Shown here: positions 46,605-61,137 of the stretch, piece by piece
How the letters are laid out: every line of letters starts with the position of its first letter
Numbering within the stretch: position 1 is the first letter of the stretch
Origin: Udeniomyces pyricola
Taxonomy: Eukaryota; Basidiomycota; Tremellomycetes; Cystofilobasidiales; Mrakiaceae
Assembly: GCA_039545295.1 (NCBI GenBank)
Contig: BCIK01000012.1
Coordinates: forward strand, 836,336-900,335
Length of the DNA: 64,000 bases
Direction of reading: 5' to 3'
Made by a program: the position numbers and the translations under genes
The notes under the pieces: model-generated
Databases searched by the model: none
Seen by the model: the letters and a program-made list of their open reading frames with translations, nothing else
What the model was told of the DNA's origin: nothing

Positions 46605-49600
46605 ATGGCCACCCTCCAGCCTGTCATCCCAGAGTCCATCTGCCATCGTACAGGTCAGATCAACATGCCTTTCGATCGCGTTTCGTCAACCTCATGCATC
46701 AGATCGGGGAGACAATCTTACTTCCCAAACGATTCCATGCAAAGCTGACTCGCCTGACCCGACTCCCCCGTGGCCTGCTCGGCTTTTCCTCGTCTCCGTC
46801 TCTTCGTCTCTTCGTCGTGGTTGACGCCTGTCCAGAGCAGCGACTATACGTCATCTCCATCTTCATCGGACTGCAGGCTTGGAAGCTCTACGACCTTTTG
46901 TTCTTCTCTTCTCCAGTCTCTTCCGTCAAGCATAGTCTGCTCGATGCGCTCTTTCTCCTCGGCGTACCCCTTCTCCGGATACCCAAGCTCGCGTACGATC
47001 AACGGACGAGGTGGTCCCTTGCCGGAGCTGCATGCCTCTTCAACTGGCTCGTCTTTGGAGGATGGAGAACAGTGAGAATATCCCGAAAGAACAGTTGACT
47101 GAATCAAATGCAAAGTCGAGACGACTGACGTGACCCCAATGTTTCGTCTCTCCATGTGACAGATTCCGTTCTCGTCACTCATTCCGACGTCGTTGACAAC
47201 GGCTCTTCGCTACTACCCTACACTTTCTTCCACTCACGCCCGTCTTCGAGACGTCATCCAACCTGCGACTCATCTTCGGGGTGAAGTCCACCTTTCCATT
47301 ACACCCTACTCGACCGCGCGTCTCGCCCAGCCGCTGTCCTCCGCCCCTTTGCCCTGCATCTCTAGCACCCAAAAGGTCGTCAACGTACCCATCGCGTTCA
47401 AGACGACTCAGCCTTCTCTAATCGAATACACGCTCACCTTGCCCGAAACGGGTGAGGTAGTTTGGATGAACATCAGCGCGAGCACGCTCGAGAAGGTCAG
47501 GGCCGCTAGCCGAAACTCGCTCGTACCGGGCAAGCCCAAACTTCCCACCGACGAGGAGGATGAAGAGGAGGAAGAAGCAGAGATAGAACACCTTCTTGCG
47601 TTGGCTAAGCAAAAGAAACAAATCGAACAGCTCGCATCGTCCTCTGGGGAGCTCCTCAACTCACTCGGTCACGACAACCTCCTCACGCTACTCCTACCCG
47701 TCAAAACGCCTTCGACGGTGCGTCTCTCGCGAGTATGGTCAGCTGCCGGAGTCGAATTCAAGGTCTCACGTGGCGAAGTCAGAGTCTGGGCGTGTCCAGA
47801 GGCGAGCATCATCGCGCCGAGATTCATGGGGAACTCGGACGCCTCTTTCAAGTGTCTCGGGGAGCGGGGTACCCTCGACCTTCGGGTCAAGGGAAGTGGT
47901 GGTGGTATCAAGGTTGGCTGGAGCAGCATAGATGGAGCTGGCAAGCGGGAAGAGGGCTTCCTCGAAGGCATCGGAGATGATAGTCGGGTCGAAGAGTTAT
48001 TGGACGGCCATTCGGAGGTGAGCACCCCAGTCTGTATACATTTGAGTACTGATCCATCCGGCAGATGGGGCATTTTGCAGACCTTTTCGGCTAATCCTCT
48101 TCTTTATCATCGGCAGCTGCCCCTCGTACACACTACCCTTCCACCGTATCCGCTATCTCGATCTCATGTGGCCTCGCTTCCCGTCACCTTCACATCACCA
48201 GGCCCAAAGACGTACACTATCAATACCATTTCCTCTCCCCATACACCCTTGCTTGGCCTCCCATCCATTACCGAACAAACGACATTCACATTCAATGTGC
48301 TGCCATCGCCCTCCATCTCCTTCTCTCCGACCCAACCCGCTGTCCTGCAATTGCTCAACCCCTCCCATGCGTCGCATTCTTACGAACTTCCCCAACTATC
48401 ATTTGTCGCCACCAAGCCGCCCGAGCAAGACCACCCCTTCGTCGTGAGACTCAGATTCCGGCCATCCCCTGGTTCAACCAACTCCGGCTGGGAGAAAGAT
48501 CTTTCGATGCAATACAAGATGCTCAGGTACACTGTTGCCGAAGAAGGCTTTTACAGCATCGCAGCCGTTCATGGCGGGCGATGCCTGGGCGAAGTCAGAG
48601 AGCCGAGCGAAGTCGAAGTCGTCAAGGTTGCCCTGCCTGAGGTTGCGATGGACGTCAAGCGGCTAAGAGATGACTGGTGCGTGTAATAAACATCTTACCT
48701 CGTCCCATTCGGCCTCACGTTGTTCTACCTTGATTCTCATCAACCCCGACTTTGTTCTTGTATCTCATTTTGGTTCGATTGTAGTGCTGGCGAGCTTGGA
48801 TTCGTCTCCTCCCTGTCCTTCCGTGGTACCCCCCCATTCAAGCTCGTTTACGAAGTTCAGCACAATAACCACAAACCTCAGCAACTCACCGAAGTATCCC
48901 GAACGCTACAGCACGCCTTTTCTCGCACGCCCGAGATCGAAGGCACCTACACCTACCGATTTCTCCGGCTGCACGATCAGAACTATCACGACGGCAAGGG
49001 AGGCGACATTGACCTTCCGAACATCACCCAAGTCGTTCATCCGCTCGCCAAGGCCGAGATTGTCGGAGCCAGGAGCAGAAGAGTCATGTGGGAATGCCAG
49101 GGCAGGGAGGTTCCTATCGACGTTGCGCTCAAGGTTAGTCAGCCGATAGACATCGTTGTTGATTGACCACGTCTTCCTGCATTTTACTGACGCTGACGTC
49201 GCGACCTGATCCGCATCATGTCCATCTAGGGCAAAGCTCCATTCTCTCTCACCGTGCTCGTCTCGTCGCCAAAGAAGCAAGAAACCATCACCTTTGCCAA
49301 CCTTGTGGGACCGAGGGAGAAGCTGTCTATCCGCATGCCTGACGAGATTCTTGCAACAGGCGGAAATTTGACTGTCTCGCTCGGCGAAATCCAAGACACG
49401 AACGGTTGCAAGAGGAGGCTTACCGAAGCAGCCCTGGATGTCGAGGTCCGCAAAGGAAGAGTACGTCCTGAACAGGTTCTCGTTCCATACTCGATTTTTC
49501 GCTAAGATGGGTCACAGATTGACATCCTTTGTCCTCGTGTCGACCCAGCCCTCAGCTAGGATTTATGTCAAGGGCGATGGCCGATCGGTCCTCGTTCCCA

Positions 49601-51711
49601 AGGGTAAAAAGGTCTCAATTCCTCTTCGACTGACCGGCTCGGCCCCATGGACCGTCAAGTATGTCAACTCGCTTCAGCCCGGAACTGTTCACTCCGTACA
49701 GCTACGAATCGCGAACCCAGAGATTGTCACCGATCTCGCCGGTATCTACACTCTCACCGAGGTGAGTTACTTTTGTGATAGCCCGCTTCGTGGTCTACCA
49801 GGTGCTTGAAACTCACGCCAATTGGTTCATCCGTAGGTCAACGATCAACACTGCACCGGTTCGATCTCGCTAGATGAAAGTTCCTTCACTGTCAAGCACA
49901 TTCCTGAACCATCCCTCAGCCTGTCCATCGACGCCGGTCAGATTGGCAAAGATAAGTTTGTTCGAGCTCCGGTCTGCGTGGGGACCATCGACCAGATCGG
50001 TCTCAGAATGGAGGGTAGGTTGAATTGTCTCTTGTTTCATGGCTGTATCCTCAGAAGTCAAACAAAGTGACTCCCGACCTGATTCGAATTGGGTTCAATC
50101 CGTGACGCTTGCTCTAGGCCAACCCCCTTTCAAGGTTGATTACTCAGTCCACGCCAAGTCCAGAGAAGGTGGCAGTGGTCTCGACCGCAAAGCGTCGGTC
50201 GGATCCGTCTCTGATACCGTGACGTTCCCGCTTGAGACGTCCGACCCTGGCCTATACACCTATGAGTTCCTTCGCGTCGGCGACACCAACTATGCACCTC
50301 TGCACAGCGGTATCCGCGCTCTTGCCAACAACGGACATCTTGTCCTTGAACAGGAAGTTTACGGACGACCCTCAGCAGCGTTTGAATCCTCCTCGACCAT
50401 CTCGCTTTGCTCACACGGCCGACTCACGTCGAAGACCTCAGGACGACAAGGCGACATCGTTCTTCGAGGCAAGGCCCCCTTTAACGTCGAGCTCAACATC
50501 CGCACTCCTGGCAGCCACTCCCCCATCATCGAACGCGTTCAGATTCACAGCAAGCGATGGTCTCTCAACCTCCCCACGTTCGAATTTGACCGCGTCGGAA
50601 CGTACTCGGTCTCAATCGCGAGCGTTCAGGACGCGACCGGATGCGAACAGGAAATTGGACAGACGGGCACAAGTACCATCCTCGTCGATGTTGCGGAAAC
50701 TGCCTCTGTCATTCCTCTCACAAGGCAAGAGGACGTCTGCGTCGGCACGGAACTCGCTTTCCTCTTGCAAGGATCGCCGCCTTGGTCGCTTGGGTGAGTG
50801 TGATTTCTTTCCTCCCTCTTCATGAACTGCTCTGTTTACTTCCCTTTTTCTTTTGTCGACCGCTCGGAATTTACGCTATCTCGCCTGTGAGCTGCTCTGA
50901 CGTCGAACTTTCCTCTTTGCCATGGTCCTACTCGGCCCCAGCCTTGAATGGAACGGCGCCAAGCGAGAGGCAAAGAGCCAAAAATCCAAGTTCAGTCGGC
51001 TCGCCGATTCACCCGGCATGTTCTCCATCACTTCTGTCTCTCACGCTAAGAACCAGTGCAAGGCCGAGGTCCACGATATCATCAGGCGAGTACATGCCCT
51101 GCCGTCGGCTACAATCTCGGCGGGCGAGACATCGTTCGAGACGCTCGAAGAAGGTCAGTTTCATCATGTCCGATAATCTGCAGTCGAGTCGAGCATTCCA
51201 TCGAGAGCTTGACTACGGCTATCTTGCTATGTAAACTGACCTGGTTGTAACTGGAATTGGATTCTTGCCTCTTTGCTTTCATGTTGCAGGCGAGCAAGCC
51301 GAGATCGTCTTCTCGTTCCAAGGAGAGCCACCCTTTGCATTCACCTACACTCGGTCCGAAGAATCTCATCTCGGCCGAGCGGGCAGGGTCCTCGAAACTC
51401 ATACGGTGACCCATATCTTGGAGTCCAGTTATAGTATCTACGCTGCTGCCGAAGGCATCTGGAAAGTGACCATGATCGAAGACCGATTCTGCCGGTTCGT
51501 TTCGTATTCGTTTTCGTGTCTCAATACCTCTTCCTCGGGGGGGGGGGGGGGGGGACCTGGTTCATCGGAGATTCTGTTCTGACCTACTTTCTTGCGTCGG
51601 ATCACTTGCGACATTATAGATACCCACCCCTGCCAGGTCTCGTTGGCGTCCCGGACAAGCCTCTTCTACTCTCGGACGTGGATCTGTTCCCACCAATCAC
51701 TCCTCCCTAGA
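46605..51711 (+). CDS. POM152: Pore-membrane nucleoporin Pom152
   Basis: Fungal membrane-ring nucleoporin: a short cytoplasmic/pore-side N-terminus, a membrane segment and a large luminal array of Ig-like repeats. Exon 1 (46605-46653) gives MATLQPVIPESICHR, exon 2 (46836-47071) gives EQRLYVISIFIGLQAWKLYD, HSLLDALFLLGVPLLRIPK and ACLFNWLVFGGW (membrane helices), followed by a long exon from 47163 and eight more exons, all in frame. Ig-like repeats are marked by PPF/APF-x-V/L-x-Y strands: PPFKLVYEVQ, APFSLTVLVS, APWTVKYVNS, PPFKVDYSVH, APFNVELNIR, PPWSLGLEWN and PPFAFTYTRS, several followed by YTYxFLRxxDxNY. The C-terminus is LSDVDLFPPITPP. Within the long exon 48020-48117 could also be an in-frame optional intron. 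Intron 10 contains an 18-G run. Confidence 0.88.
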
Positions 51712-52236
51712 TGTCACCGATGGGGTCAACTTTTTCCGATAGCGTTTGCAAAAAAAGAGATAAAAATGTTCTCATATCTTGTCACTCCTTGGACTCCTGG
51801 GCTTGTGATGATGTAAGCTCTGTGCCATATATCAAAGAGATAATGGAAGGCGCACAGCTGATGCGAGGCAGAACAAACGGCAATGAAGAGAGAGAGAGAG
51901 AGAAAGCATGACAGTGTGGAAGAGGGGATATCGAGAAGGGGAGGGGAAGGGGGGGGGGGGGGGGAGGGGGGAGCGAGAAGAGACGATGCATAATTTGAGC
52001 AAATGAGAAGAGGCGAATCTAAGGAGAGATTGAAAGAAACATATGAAGTGTAGCATGCATGAATCCGTGAGTAAATGAGACAAATATTCAAAAGAGCGAT
52101 TGGGGGAAAAACGAGTGGTATATCGTGTGTACAGTAAGAGGAACAGGACACAGCCAAGTGAGGAGAGAAGATTATATGGATGATCTGGAAGGAAGCGTGG
52201 GCAGATGTGCGCGCCGAGAGGGAGGAGAAAGAGTGA
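51712..52236. other. Convergent intergenic region with G-run and GA repeat
   Basis: 3' UTRs of POM152 (+) and the tetraspanin (-). It contains a GAGAGAGA stretch (51887-51902) and a 16-G run (51949-51964). I see no gene. Confidence 0.45.
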
Positions 52237-54771
52237 TTATTTGAACCATCCACTCCTTCGCTGAGGCTGATGCTCGGTCTCAAGCCCATCAGTATGACCT
52301 AGAGTGCTCATCGCGTAGTCGTTGCCCGCTTCCGATATGTTTGCCTTGGAGCCAAATGGTGACCCAGCGTTCTTGGGCGAGTTGAAGCCGGACGAGCCAC
52401 CGTTTTTGTGGTTTGAGCGAGAAAGGAGATCGAGATTCGAAGACGACCGAGTGATGGCTTCGGCAGCCAGGTTAGGCCCATAAGCAGCAGCGATCTCACT
52501 GCACGAATAAGGCACAAACGGCAACAAGGCAGGCACGTTCAATCATACAGATCAGCTACGACCCGATTCGGAACCACAAGACGACGCGCAAAACGACTGC
52601 GTACCCGGCGTAACCATCCATGATGTAAGCCAAACTGCCAAGGTCGAGTCGGTACTGCTTGGGCGTCAGGCCCTTACCGAAGCGGTAGGTGACTTGGTTG
52701 CTAGAAAGGAGGGCAATGACCATGATGGCGAGTTGGATAGGCACGAGAGCAAACGAGCAGATGTACCACCGCTTGAGAACAATCTTTTGCTGACGCCAGT
52801 ATCGGCCTTTGCAACCCGGCAGATTGGAACGTGCGTAGCACGTCGAAGAAATGGTGGCCTCGACAAAGGGCGAGTAGTAACCGCAGCATTTCAACTAGAC
52901 ATATCAGAGAACAAGACAAGAAGACAGGTCAACACAACCCGTCCCTTTGGGGCAACCGCCAAAAGCACTGGCAGCAAGCAGAAAGGACACGGGGGTCGAA
53001 CCTGGTTTTGAATTTTGAGCCGGCCCAGCTCGCCAAGGTCTCGACTCCACTGCCGGTTGACCTTGCCTTCGAGGTTAAAAGCGAAGTTTTTGTAGGTGAT
53101 GTAGCCCGGAGTAACAATGAGGGCGAAACAGAACCATAGGAAGAGCGTGTAAACGGCGAGGAAGGAACGGTTGTTGAGCAGGATGCCAGCGTAGCCAAGC
53201 AGGGAAGTAAAGAGACAGAGAGATGCCGCCGCAGTCGAGACTGAATAGGGTGAAAACGCGTTTCAACCCCCGTCAGCTATGTCACAACGTAAATGGAGGC
53301 CAACGACCCTGACTGATTGTCAGCAAAGAACGAAGCGACGCACTGGCGAGAGGGGTATGGTTGCCGACGCGAAGGATGTCGGCATTATCCCAGGCGTTGA
53401 ACCAGACGAGCAAGAGACAGATGAGGCCCGCAATGGAATAGATCAGGAGCTGGTCGAGGCGGAATACATTGAAAATCAGTCAGCACACGAATGCTTCGGA
53501 GAACTGGATGCAGCGGCGTAGTCAAAGGATTCTATGACACACCACGCTATTGGCGATGAACAGGAGCCATTTGAATCGGTTCCATCGCAGCTTGGGCTTG
53601 AGAATCTTGCCGTTACGATCGACAGTCGCCTCTTGAGGCATTCGGGACTCATTCTGGTGGAACATGTGAGCGTTGGGTCCGATACATCAGCTCAGAATGA
53701 ATCCCTATCACAGGTACACGCACGAGGAAGAAGGGTAAAGGGGCCAGGCAGACAATCGACGTACCTTGGCAAAAGCAGATCTGCCACCTCCAACTTTGGG
53801 TCGCTTGATGAGATGCTGCTCGCCCTGCTTGTGGGGCGAGGAGAACTTGGAAGGCAGGAAGTGGATCGAGGGAGGCCGCTGAGAAGAGCTCGAGTTGGCA
53901 AAAGGGGCTTGAGGAGGGATCAAGCTGGGAGGGGAGAAGGGCGCGAAGGAAAAGCGGTCAGTTACGTTGTACCTCGTGTTTGCACGGATGGATGTGATTG
54001 AGTGTGTAAGCGAGTGTCGAGAGTTATTGTTGAGCGATGGAATCGACTGTCTGCAAGTGAGCTCAAGCCCGTATGGTCCGGTCAAGGATATATGCGCAAA
54101 CGGCCGTGCGGGTCTCGCCCTCGGGAATCGACAAGCACAGCAGTAGCCTGGACGCAGCATGTTGGGTCCGGACGCTGACTTGCGTTGGAGCATGTAATTC
54201 CTATGCTTCTGCCGAGCCAACACACAGGCTTAACAGCTAGAAGAAGAAGGAAAACAAAAAGAAAAGAAGAAGAAGAAAAAAAAAAAACTATGGGGGAGGT
54301 CGCTCCCTGTACGAGAAGGGGAAACCAAGAGGAGAGAGACCGATGACCAGCAAAAGAAAGCAAGCGACCAACGCGTTCCAGGCAGACGACTCCTACTCAC
54401 GAGGCCGCGCTGCCGTTCCACACGCTCGACATGAAGCTTCCCCTGCTCGGGCCCGATGAAAATCCGCCAGCAGCAGATGATCTCGTCGTTGGTCCGCCAT
54501 TGAGAGGAGCGTTTGCGTAAGCGTGACTGTCGCTGCTGCCGGCGGTTTCGTAGCTTGGCCGACCGCTCGCGATGGTGCGGCCGGGCGAGGGCGAGCCCGC
54601 CCTGCCATCGATGGGCGCACCAAGTATGGGTGCAGGAAAGTCGGGGTCGGTCATGTGATGTTGGTTCGGATTGGCGTAGGAATGATGAGTGTCGTGGTCG
54701 TTGTAGGCGTCGTTGAGAGCGTTGTGTGAGGGGGAAGAGAGGGAGGATGCGTTTGAGCGCGAGGGATTCAT
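52237..54771 (-). CDS. Fungal tetraspanin with long N-terminal tail
   Basis: Four-helix membrane protein of the tetraspanin family. An unusually long cytoplasmic N-terminus (start 54771) is Ser/Gly/Pro/Asn-rich (MNPSRSNASSLSSPSHNAL, SSGPSRGSFMSSVWNGS), followed by another polar exon near 53770-53960 (PSIHFLPSKFSSPHKQGEQH). Helix 1 includes FKWLLFIANS, helix 2 LLIYSIAGLICLLLVWFNAW, helix 3 LFLWFCFALIVTPGYITY. The large loop carries the family's CCG motif with fungal spacing: KCCGYYSPFVEATISSTCYA then RSNLPGCKGRY. Helix 4 is WYICSFALVPIQLAIMVIAL. The C-terminal tail ends QPQRRSGWFK. Its relatives include basidiomycete Tsp2/Tsp3-type proteins. The role is likely membrane organisation; partner proteins are unknown. 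Confidence 0.87.
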
Positions 54772-55088
54772 GGTTGGCGGCAAGAAATCGTGGCGAGTCG
54801 TTGGTGGATGGATGGGAGATGGGAGATGGGTGATGGGGATTGTGGAGTGTGAGGATGGGGAGGAATGCGAGAGAAGAGACTGGTAAGATGGGAGGGGATC
54901 GTGTAGTGTATGTAGTCTGAAAGAAACGACCGAAAGAGGGGTCGAGCGAGTGGTGCGAGTAAGAGGAGGCCAGAGGGGGCACGACGCACAGACAGACAGA
55001 CCCATCGATGATCGAGACCATATTCAGGGGTCACACTGTCCCGAGGCTGTGTTATATTAGGTCTTTGTTTGGATTCTATTCTGGAATG

Positions 55089-55119
<31 letters not shown>

Positions 55120-55411
55120 TGTATGTATGTATGTATGTATGTATGTATTGTATGTATGTATGTATGTGTATAGACATTATAGACATTATATCCGCGCTTT
55201 GGCCTCTGTCATTCAATCTATCCATTCCGCACAAGTGTGTCCATCATGTTCTAATAGTACGTACAGTACATTTACATCTATATACACATCTAGCGCCCAC
55301 CATTCGCTAAATCTCCCATTCAAACCATCCAACGTCCGGCAGCCAGCTAGCTGATATATAGCTGTCCAGGCTTACACTCTTCACGGTTGTAGTCATCAAT
55401 GTTTTTCATGT
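54772..55411. other. Intergenic region with ATGT microsatellite
   Basis: Promoter side of the tetraspanin gene (54772-55030) and 3' flank of the Mtr2/NXT-like gene. It holds the ATGT microsatellite at 55091-55167. No coding segment is seen. Confidence 0.45.
55091..55167. repeat. ATGT tetranucleotide microsatellite
   Basis: About 14 perfect ATGT units, one 2-bp interruption at 55149, then about four more. Likely length-variable between strains. Confidence 0.95.
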
Positions 55412-56594
55412 CTATCCCACAAAACGGTACATGCAAGAGCCGATATAGTACTGGTTCCCCGTCCGGATCGTCAGATCGATCAACAATAACGACAAACAAG
55501 ACACATGTATGACGCGAGCAATCATGACTCGTCAGCTTTCGATTCAGCTGACCACCACCCAAAGGCATGCATCACTCAAGCAACGACACATGCGCCCCGT
55601 TGATTGGAGACGTAGTCCACGCCAGAATATCCAAACAAGCCATGTCCACAAGAGAAAGGACAAACGTACCGTCATCCCCTCACCCGCAGCGGGCAAGAGC
55701 AGAAACGTTGCGTGAAAGACTCGAGGTAGCTTCTCAATCTCCTCGGCCGACCGTGGTTTCTTGTACTCGGTGATATTCGGAGCAGGTAGCTTTGCTGGAG
55801 GCTCGGCGGTGCCAGTGGTCGATGACGGATCAATCACAGGGGGCGAGAAGTAGAGCGCAACGCCAACCGCGGTGATTTGCAGAGGAGCCGGAGCTGAAAG
55901 GCACATAGAAGTCGTCATGGATCAGTCTATCTACCCATCACGTCATCAGTCAACGGAGACAGCGGAGGCAACGAGCAGCGACAAGCAACAGAGGCCCACT
56001 GACTTGTACCGAGGACAGGATGGACATCGATGCTCTGTACGTCGTGCCGGGACTCGGGCAGCTTGGCGAGAAAGTCTGGCAGTAGATCCGGCGTGAGAGG
56101 ATTGCCGTTCCACGAGACAAGGGAATTGGCTCGATGCAGCCGAGGAATATTCTGGATGGGTCGGTCAAGATGACGGTCATCGACGGCAGAGTCAGCGACG
56201 CGCTCAGATATTGACGATCGATTCGAGGCTTTCTCAGCATTGAACGTGAGAGGCAGAGAAGGTCCTTTACCTGGACGCGCACATCCGAGTCGAGAGTATT
56301 GAAGTAGGTTCGAATGAAGCTGCGGGGTGTGCCGAAGAGCAAGTGTGTGTTGGCCAGGCGTAGACGGGATGAAAGGGAAGTGGGGATAGGGCAAGAAGGA
56401 GAGAAAGAGAAAGAGGTCGCAGGCGAATCGAAGCATGACAGGGGTAAGCGGTGGAAGATGCCAAGGGGAAGAGGCTGCTCTTAGTGGAGCGAACGGTGTG
56501 TGCGGCGCGACAAGGTGATCCTCAAGGGGAACCAAAGTCGGACTCACTCCCTTGCGCCTCGGCAAGAGATGTCTACGGTAGGAGCGTCTGCCAT
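55412..56594 (-). CDS. NTF2-fold mRNA-export adaptor, Mtr2/NXT-like
   Basis: Putative small partner of the mRNA exporter Mex67/NXF. Exons 56548-56594, 56271-56319, 56004-56151, 55670-55893 and 55412-55450 sum to 507 nt, 168 residues, near the 184 of yeast Mtr2. Landmarks: MADAPTVDISCRGAR and DFIRTYFNTLDSDVRVQ (helix 1 of the NTF2 fold), NIPRLHRANSLVSWNGNPLT, LLPDFLAKLPESRHDVQSID, ITAVGVALYFSPP, a loop rich in Pro/Ser/Glu, then RVFHATFLLLPAAG and the last strand YYIGSCMYRFVG. The VSWNGNP segment and the long Pro-rich loop between strands are as in Mtr2/p15 proteins. The family call rests on the fold pattern, not on identity, so an NTF2-like relative is possible. Divergent from HOG1. Confidence 0.62.
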
Positions 56595-57549
56595 GGCCGA
56601 GGAGGAAGCAGATTGGGAGAAAGTGGATAGAATGGTTGTCGTCGTCGTCGTCGAAGCCCAAGGGGGAGAAGCCGGAAGTTGTCGGAATTTGGGACGAGGC
56701 GCTTTGGTACTGCTGGCGGTGCAGTGGCTGCAAGGAATGGCCGGGGGACATTGGGGGACAGCGCATATTGCACAGCAATGGGATCCATTGACATGGATAT
56801 AGACATGATATATATATATAGATATATATATTTGTATATGATGAGGTGGCATACAGCTAGGAGTACTGACGGATGGAGACTGCAGTAGGTTTTTGTTTTT
56901 ATTTTTAAAATGATGACGGTGTGGTGATATAACATATATGTATAATTATATAAATATACATACATATATATGTATATAATATACCGTTGTGTGGATATAT
57001 ACTGTTTTATATATTCCACAACATCAGTTTGCAGCCAAGGCCAGTTATAGTAAACTACTTTACGCGGTTCATCATCAATCAACGTCGGAAGTTGAGTCCC
57101 GTGTGAACGGCTGACGGTTTCCTTCCCCCTTGCCCCTTCGCTTGTTCCTACAGAACAGAGATCCATCAACACCCCTCGACCCATCCTCATCCTCATCCTC
57201 ATCCTCATCCAACCCGTTCACTGGCAGCCCCAACCCAATTCAACCCAATCAATCCTCATCCTCCACCCTACAGCTACCCGACCGATCGCGTAGTCTCGCT
57301 CCTTAATTTCGTCTGCCCTCGCCCGGAATCATCGCCCGCTCGCCTCTCGCCTCCGATCCTTAATCCTTTCCACCCTGGCCTTGCCTTTCTTCTCTACCGA
57401 CCTCGTTCCCACGTCTGCTTGACCTTCCCATTCCTCGCCAGCCTCACTTCCCACTTCACTTGCTCTCATCGTCCCGAGCCCATCCGTACAACCCGCATCC
57501 GTCAACCCATCTTCCTTTCTTATCCTCGACAGAGAGCTCCCCCGCCAGC
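56595..57549. promoter_or_regulatory. Divergent promoter of the Mtr2/NXT-like gene and HOG1
   Basis: About 950 bp. AT-rich with many TATATA motifs (56805-57015) in the middle, a four-copy TCATCC/CTCATC repeat at about 57183-57210, and CT-rich sequence running to the HOG1 ATG at 57550. No specific factor site is named. Confidence 0.45.
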
Positions 57550-60287
<2,738 letters not shown>

Positions 60288-61137
60288 TCGTAGCAACGTC
60301 ACGACCTCCAACATGACACTTGAAATCGCCCGTGGTCTCGTCCAAACTACCCTCAGCGTTAGGAACATATACCCTCTCTTGAGATTGGCTTTGTATTCTC
60401 CAGTCTTTCATTCGCTAGTCTTCGCCCGTGGTCCGTTCGGTCATTGCTCGGTCACCTGAATTTTCGCTTTTGCTCTTGCTTTTGCGTTTGCTAGTGCATT
60501 TTTCTTCTACTACTCATTCTCATTCATGTAGCCCTTTCTTCGATTATTTCCCCTTTCTTCCTTTGTCTCTTTCTTGACTTTTGTCCCATCGAATTCCGAC
60601 TTCCTTCCTGGTTCTTCCGATTACACTTCGACCATCACTCATATAGCCTTACGCTATCTTTGCATCCTTGTTGATTTCGCTTCGGCTTCCTCCTTCTCCT
60701 GTGCCTCTTCCTTCATGTTGCAATCCGCCTCTTGTGTTGATCCGTTCCCCAAATCACAGAGCCCTATAGAGCTGTTGGATGTTGGGGTTCAACCTGGTGT
60801 GACCTATCTCTCTGCTTGACACGTCACCTGCTTTTCCCCAAGTTTGACTCTCTTTTTCTCACTTCCGCCTAATTGGTTTCTTTCAAGTATCCGTCCTTTT
60901 GATTCTGGTATCAGCCTTATTCCCCTTTCCCCCTTTCTTCCTTTGTTCCTTGATTTCTTTGTTTCGCGGAGATATACACGAACTTGTCTCGATATCGTTC
61001 CTTGATAAATCCCTACGTAACAACCGTCAAGTGAACACTGTATGCCAAGAACAAATCGGATAAACCGTCTATGCGGCAAGAATAACTTCTGGGGTACGTA
61101 AATTAAGCAAATCCAAATCCGAATCGCGTCCGTGTCC
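60288..61137. other. Convergent 3' intergenic region
   Basis: 850 bp between the stops of HOG1 (+) and the AIFM2-type gene (-). It is strongly T/C-rich (60470-60720 and 60830-60960), consistent with long 3' UTRs. The open frames here have no family motifs. Confidence 0.45.

Noticed and set aside
55091..55167. Tandem array as a CRISPR candidate
   Set aside because: A pure tetranucleotide microsatellite without spacers in a eukaryotic genome.
56573..57208. 211-codon open frame on the minus strand in the HOG1 divergent promoter
   Set aside because: It is built from TATATA-derived Tyr/Ile runs and simple repeats; no conserved segment.
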